Origin: Cenococcum geophilum 1.58
Taxonomy: Eukaryota; Ascomycota; Dothideomycetes; Gloniales; Gloniaceae
Assembly (NCBI GenBank): GCA_001692895.1
Contig: KV748204.1
Span: forward strand, 248,001-312,000
Direction: 5' to 3'
Length of the DNA: 64,000 nucleotides
Below are positions 1 to 13,100 of this stretch, piece after piece. How positions within the stretch are numbered: position 1 is the first letter of the stretch; the number at the start of each line of letters is the position of its first letter. Made by a program: the position numbers and the translations under genes. A model generated the notes under the pieces. The model made no database searches. It saw only the letters and a list, made by a program, of their open reading frames with translations, and was not told the DNA's origin.

Positions 1-3000
1 TATCTGGGGCCTTAAGCTAGCTACCCCCTAGAAGCCATTATATGGGCAATTAAGGCACTATTAGAAGTATAATTAACCTTATATTTATAGACAAAGGCCT
101 ATACTAGAGACTTAAAAGGTGTAACCCCAAAGAAGAATAGGCACTTACCCTAGACTATATCCCTATCTAGATATAGCTAGACCTAGATACTAAAGCGTAA
201 CTAAATAGAAAAAGATACGCAATAAGGAAGCTTAAGATAGATAGTTTCCTTAATATAGTTAAATAACAACTTTAAGACCTAGAAGAAATCCACCTAATAC
301 TAAATAAGCGAGGCCTATTGACTACCCCTAAGGAAATCGACCGAAGACTAGAAAGGATCTAGGCAGTAATTAAAAATGGGCTAGAAGAGCACTGCCCGAT
401 CTTAAAACTGGGCCCCTATACGCGACACGTATAGTCTATATAATGCGCAGTTCTAGTTACTAGCTAATAATAAGTAAGAAGGAAATATATAAGTAGCCAC
501 AACCCTAAAGATAAGAGACGATATAAAGATATAAGAAACAGCTAAAGAATACCCTAAAAAAAGAAGTAAGGAATAACTAGAGACGGTTTATAAATAAATA
601 TACTTCTAACCCGAGCCTCCCCTATAATAAGGGCCTTTGGGATATAGCAAAATAGGTAAAGAAAAAGGCAGGGCGCCTAGTAGAAGACCTATACCTACCA
701 CCCCTATAAAGAGTAGGAGAATCACAGGCTATAAACGATAATAATAAGAAGGTAAAGATCCTTATAGAAAGGTTCTTCCCTTAATCGGCTCTAGCAGACC
801 TTAGTAATATCACGGGCGAAATACCAGTGACTTACCTATAGGTTAATAGCGATATAATAATAGAGGAAATGGCTAGAACTATTAGCCGCCTTTTAAATAA
901 TATAGCATTAGGACCAGATGGGATTTTAAATAAGGCCCTAAAAACCTGTGGGCCACTTATAGCACCTTAGCTTATAGATATAGCCAGAGCATACTTTACT
1001 ATAGGCTACTACCCGCGACTCGGAAGATCTATAATAACAGTTGTTCTATAAAAAGAAGGTAAAGCAGATTACTTAATCCTAGGAAGCTACCGCCCTATTG
1101 CCTTAGAAAACACCCTTAGCAAGATCTTAGAAAGGGTAATAGCGGAACATATAGTAGATATGGTAGAGGAATACGCCCTACTACTATAAAGCTAAATAGG
1201 GGCAAAAAAGAACCGCTTAACACTATTAGCACTTACGCTACTCGCTACCACTATTAAATCTACATAGGCGATGCAAAAGGACTTTATAGTATTAATGCTT
1301 AGCCTAGATATTAGTGGTGCCTATAATAATATACCCCACAAGCGTCTCCTATATATCCTTAGGGTAAAGGGCTTCCTAAAATAGATTATATAATTTATCT
1401 AAGGGTTTATAGGCTAAAAAGAAATATTACTGGTCTTTAGCGGATACCAGAGCCCCCCTATTATAGTTACAACAGGAATACCATAAGGATTACCCCTCTT
1501 ACCTATACTCTTCCTTTTCTTTATAAGCAACCTACTTAACTTCTTTAAGGAAGGGGCGACCTAGGGAATAGGCTTTATTAACGATATAAACCTAATTATA
1601 TACAGGCTAATAGCCGCAGAGAACTGCAGAACACTAGAGAAAGCCTATAACACTTATATAGAGTAGGCAAAACATTATAGAATCTAATTCTCACTAGAGA
1701 AATACCAGCTAATCCATTTTATAAGAAAATATAACTAATCTACAGATCTTTAGCATATAATTCGCATTTAAGGCTTTAGGGGTTAACTAGTTTAGGGCCT
1801 AAGGGTATTAGGAGTATAGGTAGATAGTAAGCTCTAGTGGAGCGTATATGCGGTATAAGCGGCCCATAAAGGCTAAGCACAGTTTATCGCTTTATCTAGG
1901 ATTGTTAATTTTATATAGGGTCTATGCTTTTAGAGGTTACGCCTACTATATATAGTAGTCGTCCGGCTAACTATAATATATAGATCTAGTATCTGGGCCA
2001 TTGGAGAAACTAAGAAGGGCCCCCTAAAATCACTCCTTAAACCACTTTAAAAGGTTTAAATAGCCTACCTTTAGAGTATTACAGGCGGGTATAAGCAAAC
2101 GGCTACAGCACTGCTTAAGAAGGAATCTAATATTCCCCCCCTATAGTTATATATTAAAGCCGCTATAATATAAAGAACGTAAAATAAATATAACTCTAAT
2201 GTTATAAAGTATATTAAGACACGCCTAAGTAAACTATAGAGGGACCCTAGGGTGCCCCGTAGGAGAATAAACCAACAACCCTAAAGTAGGAAAGAGATAT
2301 TAGAGAAATAGGTAAAGAAAGTAGAAGAAAAATGGTGCCGCTTTAGGGCCCAGGCCTATATAGAGGAGAAAGGGAGACGCGTAAGAGGTTAGTAAAAATA
2401 ATAGCAAGATAGAGAAAGGAGCTAAAGTAGAATATATAAGAACGCCGGGAAACTATCTACCATAATACAATACTAGTTAGACCAACGCTAGAGAGGTAAA
2501 TAGGAGTTAAAGGTATAGAGGCTAACTTAGGCAAGACAAACCTAAGCTATAGTATAGTTAACGCTATAGGGGGTAAATATCTAAGGGCTCCGAGAAGGCC
2601 TAATAAAGGCAGAAAATATAATAGTAATACTCTTAAGAACAGGAATAATAGGACTAAAAGATTGGCTTTACTGGGTGGGTATCCTAGTAAATAGCCTAAG
2701 ATGCGAATATAGCTGGCTAAGACAGACACCAAAACACGTAATACTGCTATGCCCCCTACGCACCAATTAAGAAATAATACTCTTAGTAGCTAGCACAGAG
2801 AACTATAATACACTACTCTTAATATAAAAAGGCCTTAAGGCGGTTACCTAGTGGCTTATTAGTTAAAATATACTAAATTAGTTCTAAGTTGCAAGGGAAA
2901 TAGTAATAGAAGGTAAGGGGGCGAGTAGCAGGTGCCCCCTAGTAACTCTATAGTAGTAGAGTAAAAGTTTATAATACTAGCGCGTCTATAGGCTTATTAC

Positions 3001-3120
3001 GGCAGCAGTAGTTCCCAAAAAGGTTAAATAGTAAGGTAGTAAAGCACTATAGGCGACTTATAGGCGCTAAGTAGGCGAGTCCCAAAAGGCAGGGAGATGG
3101 ATCACGGGGTTTTCTCATTT
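1..3120 (+). mobile_element. LINE (non-LTR retrotransposon), RIP-degenerate, 5' end outside window
   Basis: Reading the plus strand with TAG taken as former CAG gives a continuous non-LTR reverse transcriptase. Fingers and palm motifs lie around 900-1700, including GPDGI, 'YRPIALENTLSKILE', 'LDISGAYNNIPH', 'GIPQGLPLLPILF' and a degenerate catalytic box GFINDI near 1571-1588, where F/Y-x-D-D is expected. The C-terminal part near 2620-2760 reads LRTGIIGLKDWL then TPKHVILLCP, as at the end of Tad/I-type ORF2 proteins. The upstream endonuclease and ORF1 are outside the window, and the 3' end (about 3.1 kb) is approximate. Many in-frame TAG stops make it non-functional. Assignment to the Tad-like group is from family knowledge. 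Confidence 0.85.
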
Positions 3121-3199
3121 TTCTTAAATAGAGTTTTCTCCCCATATGTAAATAAGGAGTAGTCCGCGTGGGCCTAGTAGGGATCTAAATCGGACGTTA

Positions 3200-5260
3200 A
3201 GCAATGAATTATTAATATCCTTTTAAAAATACTCTCTTTGGTTCGTCGCTTATAGCTAGAATTAAAAGTACCTTTTTTATAAAGAGTAAAAGCTGCAGCT
3301 AGCGCTTTATTTGTTGTTCTTAAGACTACTACTAAAGTAGAGAAACTTTAATTTCGTATAGTACTTTAGAGTAGTAGTCCTTATACTTATCCTGGCTTGC
3401 TAGTTAAGTAACCTTTTTTTTTAACTTATTTATAATTTAATTGTACTTATTAAGTTCCTTATACTTATCTTATAATAGCTTATTATATAATACTATCTAA
3501 AGAGAGGTAATAGGCTTCTTTAATTCTTAGTACGTTTCCTAGAGCCGTTAGACCTTTAAAAGTACTATTTTCTACTACTCCTTCTTTTAAAATGTCTTAA
3601 TATACTTTATATAACGATTTAGGTAAAGAATAAGTGTAGCGGCGTAAAGAGGCGAATTATCTGTTCTCTGGTAGTACTCGTTAAACTTCGCCTATACATT
3701 CTTTACTCGAAGTAAGAGAGCTTTATTTAATTTAAAGAGTGCCTATTATATAATATTAGCTTTAGCTTAAATAAAGTGGCTAAAAGAAGAGTTATATAAG
3801 AGAGTTCTCTATATATTTAATAAGTATATCTATTGTAAAGAGTACTTAATTAAGTGTTATATAATCCCCTTATATCTCTAATATTGCACGGTAGAATGGC
3901 TTTAGAAAAGTATAAATTGTATAAAAAAGCTTCTAGTTTTGTGGTAAGATATAATCCTCCTTAAGTATATTAAAGTTGCTCTTAATATAGTTATTAATTC
4001 CTAACTTATGCTTAAGTAAGACGCTAAGTATTTAATACCAGCTATTCTATTTTATATAATTATTAAATAGAACTTATCTTCTAACTAAAGTCTTAAACTC
4101 CTTTATATAGCTTACTAAGGTATGGAAGTATACTATAATATTATAAAGCTTGCTAAGTAGGCCTATTACTTAGAAGACCTATTTCTACTTAATCTCTTCC
4201 TTATAACTTCGCTCCTTTCCGCTTATATTATTCCTTTTATATAACTTAATAGCCTTAAGTTTAAGAGTATCTTTAAAGAGGAAGGCCTAGACGGCGAGAT
4301 TAATAGTATACCCTTGGCAGCGGATATATTATTAGATAGGATCCTAGGTAATATCCTTATTATTGGCGAGATACTTATAGATTGTATAATAGAGAGTATT
4401 ATTTATTATAGAATTATCTATAATAATAGCTCTAAGCTTTTATATAATCCTATACTCCTCTAAGACTAGGAGAAGGGTATTCTATTATTTAGCTTTATTA
4501 TAACTAGGTACCGTATAAAGGGTAAAAAGAGCTTTTATTTAGTTTTCCTGGCTATTAATAAAGTGGGCGCAGACTGTAAGAAGAAGGTGGTTATTTAGGG
4601 ACATCTAGATATTAATAGAAAGATAAATACTTATTAACGCTAATTAAACTTGTCTTTATATAATGTCTTTCTATAACTAGAAGGAATGGGTAATTATCTA
4701 AGAAATTTTTAAGTATACTGTTGTTATTGAATTGGATAACTTTGGGTTAAGAGCCTAATAAAAAATATAGAACTCTTCCTACTCTATAATCCGGAATAGA
4801 AGGTTTTATATAATAACTAAGTTAATAAGAGCTTATTGGATAACTTCCTTATTTAGAACCTTTATAAGGATTATAGAATTAACTTTATCTGTCCTAAATT
4901 CTAATACTATTTTTACCTAAAGTTCCTAAAGCTTTTTAAGTGCTTACTTCTTTATATAAGGCTATTTTAAGTTAATAGAGATTGTATGGTCTTTTGTAAG
5001 GTGTTTTTTTATATTTATAGTTAATAGTGCTAAGTAACTTTCGTACTGATTGCAGTATATAAGCTTTTGGTTCTTTTTATCGTATATTAGCTTATTTTCG
5101 TATAGTGGGCGAGTAAATTTATAGACTGGAGATTAAAGCTGAGCCTGTTGTATGCTAGAGCTCTTAATTAAGCTAGGAGTATTTTTAAGAAGAGATAAAT
5201 CCGCTTCTAAAGCCATGTTTTGTATAATATTAAAGTAGAAAAGCAGTAGATTTAGTAAAA
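3200..5260 (-). pseudogene. hAT-like transposase relic, RIP-degenerate
   Basis: The minus strand, read from right to left through TAG/TAA stops, gives a hAT-type transposase. Around 4900-4500 it has RRQVQLALIKIYLSI then VCAHFI. Near 4400 it has AIIIDNSIINNTL, corresponding to the conserved SDNASNND region. Near 4300 it has QGYTINLAVQAFLF, corresponding to CxGHxxNL. Near 3850 it has FLKPFYRAILEIQGDYITL. At about 3680 it has YYQRTDNSPLYAATLILYL, corresponding to the fungal hAT 'D-SPLYAAALILHP' motif. TIRs and an 8-bp target duplication were not located. It lies directly downstream of the LINE. Dead because of many RIP stops. Confidence 0.72.
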
Positions 5261-5320
5261 GAAAATTTAATGGGGAATGCCAAGGAATATCACGATACTT
5301 CGATACGATATGAGATATCG

Positions 5321-5460
5321 TATTAATCGTGTTACCTTAGCAAGCTCAGACCGAAGAATCAATTAGCGGACTTACGTATATCCGCAAGCGGATATCGCTA
5401 ACCTTTTTTGTCAAAAAGTTGATTCTATGGTCTGAGGGACTTTTCCAACGTTTCTTAAGC
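5321..5460 (-). repeat. Hairpin (MITE-like) repeat, copy 1
   Basis: A non-RIP patch with internal symmetry. The arms CTCAGACC..AGAATCAA at about 5345-5362 and their complement at about 5422-5438 face each other, and the centre holds the palindrome ATATCCGCAAGCGGATAT (about 5378-5395). The reverse complement of the whole block (TTAAGAAACGTTGG... to ...ATTAATA) resembles 15548-15680, so this is a second, inverted copy of the same family. No coding potential was seen. Confidence 0.6.
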
Positions 5461-6007
5461 GATGCGACGTTGTTTGTATGTAAAAGCAGTCACCTTTTTT
5501 AATGAAATTNATCTATAGCCCNANAACAGCTATTATTTTATAAATATTATTNNATTAATCTATAGAACTAACTCTATAATTNATNAACTTTTNGGCCTTA
5601 TATATNCGCCTNCTGCGACATTATAGCTAAGTCTCGCCGCGTTGTCTAAATTTGTATAGGGAGCTATATACAATCTTTAATAAAATTGTTAAAGCTACCC
5701 ACGTAAGGTCTAGGGCTGCACATAGGCTTAAAATAATCGCACGAGCTAGGTCTATAAATAATTAATTTTTGGCTCTTATATATATACTTTTTGCGACGTT
5801 ATATATAATGTTACAATCCCTAATAACGACTTTTTTTTTGGCAAAAATAAGCACAGCTCCTAGGGGTTATGGGCCAATTTAAACCCAATATCTATAAAAT
5901 ATCGGGTCGTCTCTCTAATCGATAAACTTTTCTTAGTATTTTAAGCCGTTGTGGTTGAGTGATTTAACCGCGAGTATAGGGAAAATCATGGATATCGTCG
6001 GAGCTGC
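5461..6007. other. AT-rich RIP-mutated spacer with ambiguous bases and a diverged direct repeat
   Basis: No coding frame recognised. Scattered N calls lie at about 5510-5612. The stretch at about 5575-5630 (TATAATT... to ...TGCGACATTATA) recurs in diverged form at about 5743-5805 (...TTTTTGCGACGTTATA), so a short direct repeat is present. The right end abuts the TAA target duplication of the Harbinger element. Confidence 0.5.
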
Positions 6008-6010
6008 TAA

Positions 6011-6053
6011 GGGCTGGTTTACTAACTTTTTTTCACCTGATCGCGCCCACCTG
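6011..6053 (+). repeat. Harbinger left TIR
   Basis: Begins GGGCTGGTTTACTAACTTTT and ends in GCCCACCTG. It is the inverted counterpart of 15505-15547 and is preceded by the target duplication TAA (6008-6010). Confidence 0.9.
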
Positions 6054-6419
6054 TTCGTCGCCCAAAAAACCCACCTGGAACGAACAGGTCGATATTTCCA
6101 GGTCGATCAAATATCCAACAGGTAGGAGCTGCTTTGTTTACCTCACCTGTTCGATTTCTACCTATTGAGTTATCTTGGCAGCTGAAATTAATATTCTACC
6201 TGGCCTGTTTGACGTTCTTGCGCTTCCCGCGATTATATAGCCAAAAGTAGTATAGACTGCGCGAATTTACCTACCTGGGCCGTTGAATAGGTGGAATCCT
6301 ACCTATACCCTCTGTTTAAAAGGGGGGGTCCTGTATATCTATTTGGGTGACCTAGGCGACCTATTTAATTAATCTGACCTTAATTGTAATGTTTTTTTAA
6401 AAGATTACGTGATTCTTAT

Positions 6420-7720
6420 TAACCTTAAGTATAAAGCCTTATATATCTAAAGCAGTATACATAGGCCTCTATGCGCTGCTGGCGCTGTTCTATATGCTTA
6501 TTAAAGGTGCGAAAAACCTTCCTATATTAAATAGTAAGCGCTAGCAGATATTTGATCCTTTGCGCGGTGAGGTAATAATAGTAGAGCTATTATATGGTCC
6601 TCCTAAGGCGATTAAAACGCTTACCTATATGGACTAAAGGATGTTTAAATTGCTGCTTAATCGGCTGGTTAATAAATACGAATTACGCCTGTAGGAATAT
6701 ATATCGGCGGAGTAAAAGCTAATGATATTTATGGCGCTATATAGGGGGGGGCTAAGTATGAGGATAGTTGGGTAGGAGTTTTAATATTCAACTCGTATAA
6801 TTAGCCTATAGGTAGTTAATATTTAAAGTTATAGAGGACCAGAACTTACCTATATAAGCGTTTTTTATAAAGTTCTTAATGCTCTATATAAGCTGCATAA
6901 AGATATCGTTAAACTACTGCCTAGTTGCACACCTAAACGGATCGAATCTGACGATAAAATGTGGCCTTTTTTTAGTGACTATATAGGCGCGCTCGACGGC
7001 TCGTATATGCCTATTTTGGTGCTAGTAGCTAAGTAATTTGCATGGCGAAATAGGAAGGGCTGGATATCGTAGAACGTGCTTGCGGTGTGCGATTTTGATA
7101 TAAACTTTGTGTATATTTTACCTAGGTGGGAAGGCTCTGTATATAATGGCTGGGTACTTAGTTTTGCGAAGGATTAAGGCTTCTATATACTATTAGAAAA
7201 ATACTATTTAGTAGACGCCGGATATATAGCTAATAATCCTTTAGTCCTAGTACTATATAAAAGGTTAGATATTATTTAAAAGAGTAGGCTAGCGTAAGGC
7301 AGAGGCTAAAGGATAAGTATAAACTATTTAACCTACGCTATACGTCCTTAAGGAATGTTATTAAGCGTACGTTTGGTGTACTTAAAGCGCGCTTTTTAAT
7401 ATTTAATAAAGGCCGTAGAGGCTATACCTAAAAGACGCAGGTAAAGATTATATGGGCGTTAACGGCGGTTTATAACTTTTTAAACTAGAACAGCTATAAT
7501 ATATATAAGGACGAGTTTAGTTATAAAAGTGAGGACAATTTAGATACCGACAACTGTATAGTTTCTTATAATATTAGTAAGCAAGTAATAAGCTAGCGGT
7601 GGGAGGATATAGCAGATATAATATGGGAGTAGTATTAGGACGTTCTAGCTGTAAGGCTTAGGTGTAGTTAAAGTAGAGGTCCTAGAAGTTCTAGAGGAAG
7701 ACGATATTTAATTTTAGTAG
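6420..7720 (+). pseudogene. Harbinger-type DDE transposase (DDE_Tnp_4), RIP-inactivated
   Basis: The plus-strand translation, with TAG read as Gln, matches the Harbinger endonuclease fold in order. The first catalytic Asp is in GALDGSYMPI (about 6983-7012). WRNRKGWISQNVLAVCDFD follows (about 7040-7095), then the second Asp in LVDAGYIA (about 7207-7232). The third position lies in VIKRTFGVLKARF (about 7345-7390), where family members have a Glu (VIERAFG..). Here it is Lys (AAG), which fits a GpA-side RIP change. Several in-frame stops also occur. The gene ends just before, or is clipped by, the copia insertion at 7730. In life this enzyme would cut and paste the element together with the Myb-like partner. 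Confidence 0.85.
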
Positions 7721-7729
7721 TAATATTAC

Positions 7730-7904
7730 TGTCGGTATCACTTCCGGTAATACGTATTGCTATTACAATAGTGTAGGGGTAGTAACTAATTTTTGATTGA
7801 TGCTTATTGATTCTCCTATTCTACAGGTGGAATTTGGTGGATTTCCTAAACTCGCTTAGCTCACGTAACTAACCCAATTAGTTACAGACAACCTCGTTCA
7901 GACA
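7730..7904 (-). repeat. copia LTR (3' LTR relative to coding strand)
   Basis: 175 bp, TG...CA ends, preceded by ATTAC. Differences from 13432-13606 are mostly C/T at CpA and its complement, consistent with RIP. Confidence 0.92.
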
Positions 7905-7952
7905 CTAGGAGTATTTAGTTTTTAGTGGTGCTTAAGCACGCCTCCTACTAAA

Positions 7953-8085
7953 TTCCGTTAAGTTCTGCCAGGTCCTATTAAGTTCTGCCGAATTCTGCCA
8001 TATTCCACCAAATTCTATTAAGTTCTACTAAATTCCGCTATGTTCCACTAAATTCCATTAAGTTCTGCCAAATTCTGCTAGGTAG
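7953..8085. repeat. Short tandem repeat, about 10-bp unit (AAATTCTGCC-like)
   Basis: Roughly a dozen degenerate copies of a 10-bp motif (AAATTCTGCC, AAGTTCTGCC, AAATTCCACT and similar) lie between the left LTR and the end of the copia coding region, in its 3' untranslated part. A related short run (AAGTTCTACCAAGTTCTGCC) appears at about 15877-15896, outside the element. Confidence 0.75.
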
Positions 8086-8199
8086 TTAAAGTAACTAATC
8101 ACAATTTTCCATCCCCGGGATGGAAAATCGCTATTAGCTCGCTTAGTACTAGCGCCTTAGCGGCTAGCTTAACATCTTCACACACTCTATTCCTACTTT

Positions 8200-11100
8200 A
8201 ACATCTTCTTTCTCTACCTACTTGGTAACCTATAGCTTAATTATATTCATATTAATTAGGTCCTTTAACGCCTGGTAAGGCTTTAATTTTATTATAGCGT
8301 CTATAGGGTTACTGCCTCCGTCAATCCATTTAATCTCTGCTATTTCTCTTCTCTCATATAATTATTGTAAACACATTAGGTTAACTATAAGTCGTTTCTC
8401 TTATATTATCCCAAGTTTAACTAGGCAGTTATATAGAGATTTTAAATCGGTATAAAGGGTAAGTGGTAGTTATTTAAGTTATAGGATCTTCTTAATGGTT
8501 GCTTTAATCGCAGCTCCGGTGTTAAATCCATAGGCTATGCCATATAGTTTAGATGCTAAGACACTTTATATAACTCGCTTGCACTTAATAGATAACTAAT
8601 AGAGAATATTAGCCCTATTATCCTTATCCGTAAGTATAATAACAAAGCCGATCTAAAAGGAGAGGTTATAGTTATTAGTAAAGGATAAGTCCGTAAATAT
8701 TATTAGTTTAAGAGTGCTTATATTAAGTTGTACGAAACAAAGTCCTTAGGAGGGATTATTAATTTGCCATTATAGCTGCTTATTAAGCTACTTCGCATAT
8801 TCTTCCTTTAGGTTAATAACTTATACCGTAAAGGAGAGGTTAAAGGCAGCTTCTGGTTAATAGACTATGGCGATATAGGCTCCTCTTGCTCTTTAAGCAA
8901 CGTACTAGTCCTTTAGTATAACTGCCTTACGGACTTCCCCTCTAGAGCTAGTTAGGTCTATAGCCTTTATAGTAACTAGCTTTAGGTTCTAGCATTAACG
9001 TTCCTAGGTAAGGGCTATTAAATCTTTTTCTTGCTTAATATAGCCTCTATTAAACTTAATTAGGGTATTTAGCGTAAGCTTCTCTCTCTCTTTTACTAGG
9101 AACTTTGCCTCCTAAAGTTTAGCTTCTTTAGCCTCCGTAAAGGTTTTATTAGCAAGGAATAGTATATTATTAGTCTGCAATCCTATAATTCTAAAGCTAT
9201 TGCTGTTTATATATAATAAGCAGGGGTTATATATTAACTAGTTTATCCATAGCTTATTAAGGTAGTGGCGGTAGTATATATTAAATTAGTGGTTACCAGC
9301 TTCCAGGACACCGTATAGTGGTTTAATAACTCTTAGAATTAATCTATTTTTTAGTCTAAGTTCTAGTAGCGGGCGTACAAAGAAGTCTCTGTTTAGGTGG
9401 GTGCTGGACTATACATAAGCTTATAAGATATCGCGCAGGTATAAAGAGGCTAGTCTTCTTTTATTTCCTTATAGGGTTGCTATAAGTACTAGAATAATTC
9501 TCTAGCTAACACGTTAAATAGTTAGTAACTATATTAGAACTAGATCTTTGCTATAATCGTTATAGGCTTATACAACCAGTCTAGACTTCTTAAAGGCCTT
9601 ATCTATTCCGGCGTTCTTAATCTTGTTAATAAATTAGGAGTTAAAGATTCTAACTCCTTTTAGGACGTCTGCTGTATTGGTAAACTTAAAGACGCCTTTC
9701 TTAAGTAAACCGTTTATCTCCTTGCGTTAAGACTTTATAAATAACAGTAAGGTATACTTAGAGGTTATAGTGTCAGATTTTGTTAGGCTGTTGTTAATAA
9801 ATATTAATACGTCTATAATATTTTGCTAGGACTTTATCGGCGATTATTATATCCGTTTTAATCTTTAGAGGGGTATAGTAGCTGCCAGTTCCTTAGTTAG
9901 TTCCTTAATTAATTCCTTAGTTAGTTTCTTAGTTGGTTCCTTAGTTAGTTCCTTAGTCAGTTCTTCTAGTTCGGGTTATAAGTATAGTTTTACTGCTATA
10001 GTCTTAAAGTTAGTAGGTCTACTAGGGAGCTATACCTTATATATCTCTCTATTAATTCCAAGCAACTTAAATAGGCTAGTCTATCTACCGCTTTATTTAG
10101 TATTACCTTTACGCTATACAAGTATATCTAAGTTAAGGGGGAGGTTATAGATTGTAGTGACAGATAGACCATTTTATTAGTTCAGTACATTATTAACTTG
10201 CTTCTTTACCCTAATCCTTACAATCTCCTCTATTGCCTTCTTTATAGCTGCCGCTCGCTATATAATAGAGGGTGCTAATAGGTTAAGTTTACTTATTTAA
10301 GGGTAGGCACTAAAGATAAGAAGTGTTGGGACTAAGCCATCTAGGCTAGCTATATTATTAGTAGCCTTTACCGCTATTTATAAAGCCAGTTCTTTAGTTA
10401 TTCCTAAGTCCTATAGCTCCTCTATAATTATTTAGTATACTTGGCGTAGGATTAGATAAGCTCTTTCTACCATTCTAATGGACTAGTAAGCTTCTACTAG
10501 GACGCTCTTGGTTAATATAGCCATTGCTATAGCATGCTATTAAAATTCCTTACTTACGAAGTTCTTCCTAGCGTTATAGGTAATGTAGTCAGGTGGTCTA
10601 ATATAGGTGTTAATCTAGCAGAGTCGTAGGATATCCCAGGTATATTTTGCGGAGATATTACGTAGCTATCTCGCGGCTTAAAATCTAGTAGCTTTATTAA
10701 TTATATAGAGGATAGGGCTTCCATTAATATATATGATATTAATAAAAATAGAATAGTTAAAATCAAAATTTTAGTCTTTTTATAATATGAACTTAAACCA
10801 TCTAAGGGATTTGCCGTGTTTCTAGTAGTAGGAGTAGTACTTAGTAAGGTAGTCGATGACCTACTTATTAATATTATCGTAGCTAGAGCGTTCTAGTACC
10901 TTATATAGCTTATCTGCCGATAGATATCTAAAGCGGCAGTAGAGTTGGCGGAGTTTAGTAGTAGTTAGGTAGTAAGGGTTTTGGTTAAATAAGTGGGTTA
11001 TAAATAACTATAATAACTCTTTCTATAATAGGAAGGGGTAACCAAATTAGCGAACTACTAGCACCGATTTTATTAGGGTAACTAGGATATTCTTAAGGTT

Positions 11101-13100
11101 GTTATAATAGACCTTTAGTATATCCATATCTGCGAGATATAGTAGAAAAGGTATATCAGCCTTTATAATATAAAATTCGATATTGCTAACTAGTATATTA
11201 GCTATAACGGAGCTAATAGAAGAGGTAGAGCCGATGCTAAACTAGACGTTAATAGCGCCGGCCTTTAAGGTATCAATAACGGTGTTATAGGTCTTCCTAT
11301 ATACAAGGTATTATCTATAACCTGCTATTGATCTCTTTAAAGCTCTAGTGTTAATTATTACTCTATAGAACTTATTAGAGGTATATTAGCTAGTAGTAAC
11401 GTAGGCAAATAGGTCTAGGTTATTATGGTAAGTAGTTAGGTTAGTACCGGTAATTATATAGGTAAAGGATTAGTCCGCTAAGTCAGTTATAGTATTAGTA
11501 GCTCCTTTATACTGTATTATTCTAGAAGAGGTAAGAAATAGTTTAGTCTATTCCTAAGCTAGAGATACTAGTAGTGACTTAATATTAATTATAAGGGCTT
11601 TTATTGCGTTATTAGTAGATTTTAAGTTAAGTTTATTATTATAATTTATTCCCTCGTACTTGGTAATATATTACTTAGCGTGCCTATTAAAGCGGCGGTT
11701 AAGTCTATCCTTAAACTTCTTCCTTAATTCGTCGCGTTCTTCTTTTAAGTATTTAGATAACCAGTAGCCTTTTTTATAGCAGATAAAGCAGCGCTTCTTT
11801 AATAATGTATATTAGCTAGATAAGGATGATTATATTTTATAAGGTAATCGGGAGTATTGTCTGTGGTAGCGGCGGTTGGTAAAGTAGGCTTAGGGGTTCT
11901 TACTATTTAACTTTTTAAATATTGTAATAGAGGATTGTAAGTTATTAATTAGGCCAGTTAAGCTATTAGAGGGTTTAAAGCAGGTATATTAATACACTAG
12001 TAACTCCTAGCAGGCGTTAATAAGCTTATTATAAAGAAACTTATCTATGCGTAAATCTAGGTTAAGACCGTACTAGAGGTGTCTTAGTTCTTTAATAAGC
12101 AACTATAGGCAGTCTAGGGTTAATTTTCTAGTATTCTCGCCTTTACTTATTATAGACCTTAAGGTTATTGAGTTCTATTGCCCTAGTATACTACGCTTAT
12201 ACTTAGGTCCCTTAAAGTAATTACGTGTGGCGTTATAGATTTAGTTAAATAAAAGGGTTATGGTAACGTTCTTAAGGTTAGTGTAGTAATAGTTAAGTGC
12301 TAAGCCACGTAGTATTATAGGGTAGGCTTTAACCTTAGCTTTTTGGGGTATATTAGCTCTGCTACAGAGGTTATAGAAGATGGTAAGTTTAAAGTTAAAG
12401 TTGTTATCTTCTCTACTGTACTTATTGTCTTCTGTATATATCTTTATAAGGTTTATTAACTCCTTACTAAAACCCTGGTTTAACGAGGTGGGTTATATTA
12501 ACGAGATAGGTTATAGGGTTAGTGAGGTTAAGGTTGGGGTTTCAATAGTAGTTTATAAGATTAGATTTTTAGTAGTACTAGTACTAGTACTGGCACTAGC
12601 GAAGTTGTTTTTAAGGAGGTAGTTAATTTGTCCTAAATTAAACTTCCCTCCGGCTGCTATATACTCTTTAATCTTAAGCTTAGTCTACTCTATAGGTTCT
12701 TATTCTTATAGGGTATTAAATAGCGATTTAGGAACTGTGGCGTTCCTATGCTTTCTTACCTATACGCCGTTAGTCCGTAGGAGTAATCGAAGCTTTCTAA
12801 TATATATCTAGTTGCAGTTTTTGAAGATTTATACTATAAAGTTCTAGAAATTATCCTTATAGGCTTCCTATAGTTTATTATCTTTAAAGTTATAGACCTT
12901 ATATTCTAAGGTCTTAAACTACACGAAGTTATTAATGTCTGTAATATTAATGTTATTAGAGTCTATATTAATTCCTCTGCCCTACTTCTTTTGTCCTTCT
13001 CTAACTTATTGCCTAATATCTGTTATAGTGGTTCTTATAATAACAGGTAAGTTCGTGTAATAGTTATAGGGTTTAAAACGCGTAATAGACGCGAACTAAG
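8200..13100 (-). pseudogene. copia Gag-Pol polyprotein, RIP-inactivated
   Basis: Read on the minus strand through stops. A CCHC-type gag remnant lies near 11800 (CFICYKKGYW, with HAKQYITKYE following). Near 11330 the protease-like NTRALKRSIAGY stands where (I)DTGASKRST is expected. A gag-pre-integrase segment lies near 10800-10950 (LRQLYCRFRYLSADKLYKVL). The reverse transcriptase is near 9050-9420 (LILRVIKPLYGVLEAGNH and NPCLLYINSN), followed by RNase H near 8600-9000. A Lys-Glu-Leu-Thr tandem tract is encoded at 9890-9965 between integrase and RT. Domain limits are approximate. Confidence 0.85.
9886..9965 (-). repeat. 12-bp tandem repeat coding (T-K-E-L)n in copia pol
   Basis: About seven copies of GTTCCTTAGTTA-type units. 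On the minus strand they encode a repeated Thr-Lys-Glu-Leu tract, in frame with the polyprotein, in the variable linker between integrase and RT. Confidence 0.75.

Noticed and set aside
12380..12622. 80-codon plus-strand ORF, hydrophobic
   Set aside because: Antisense to the copia gag region. Leu/Val-rich shadow of the minus-strand coding sequence.
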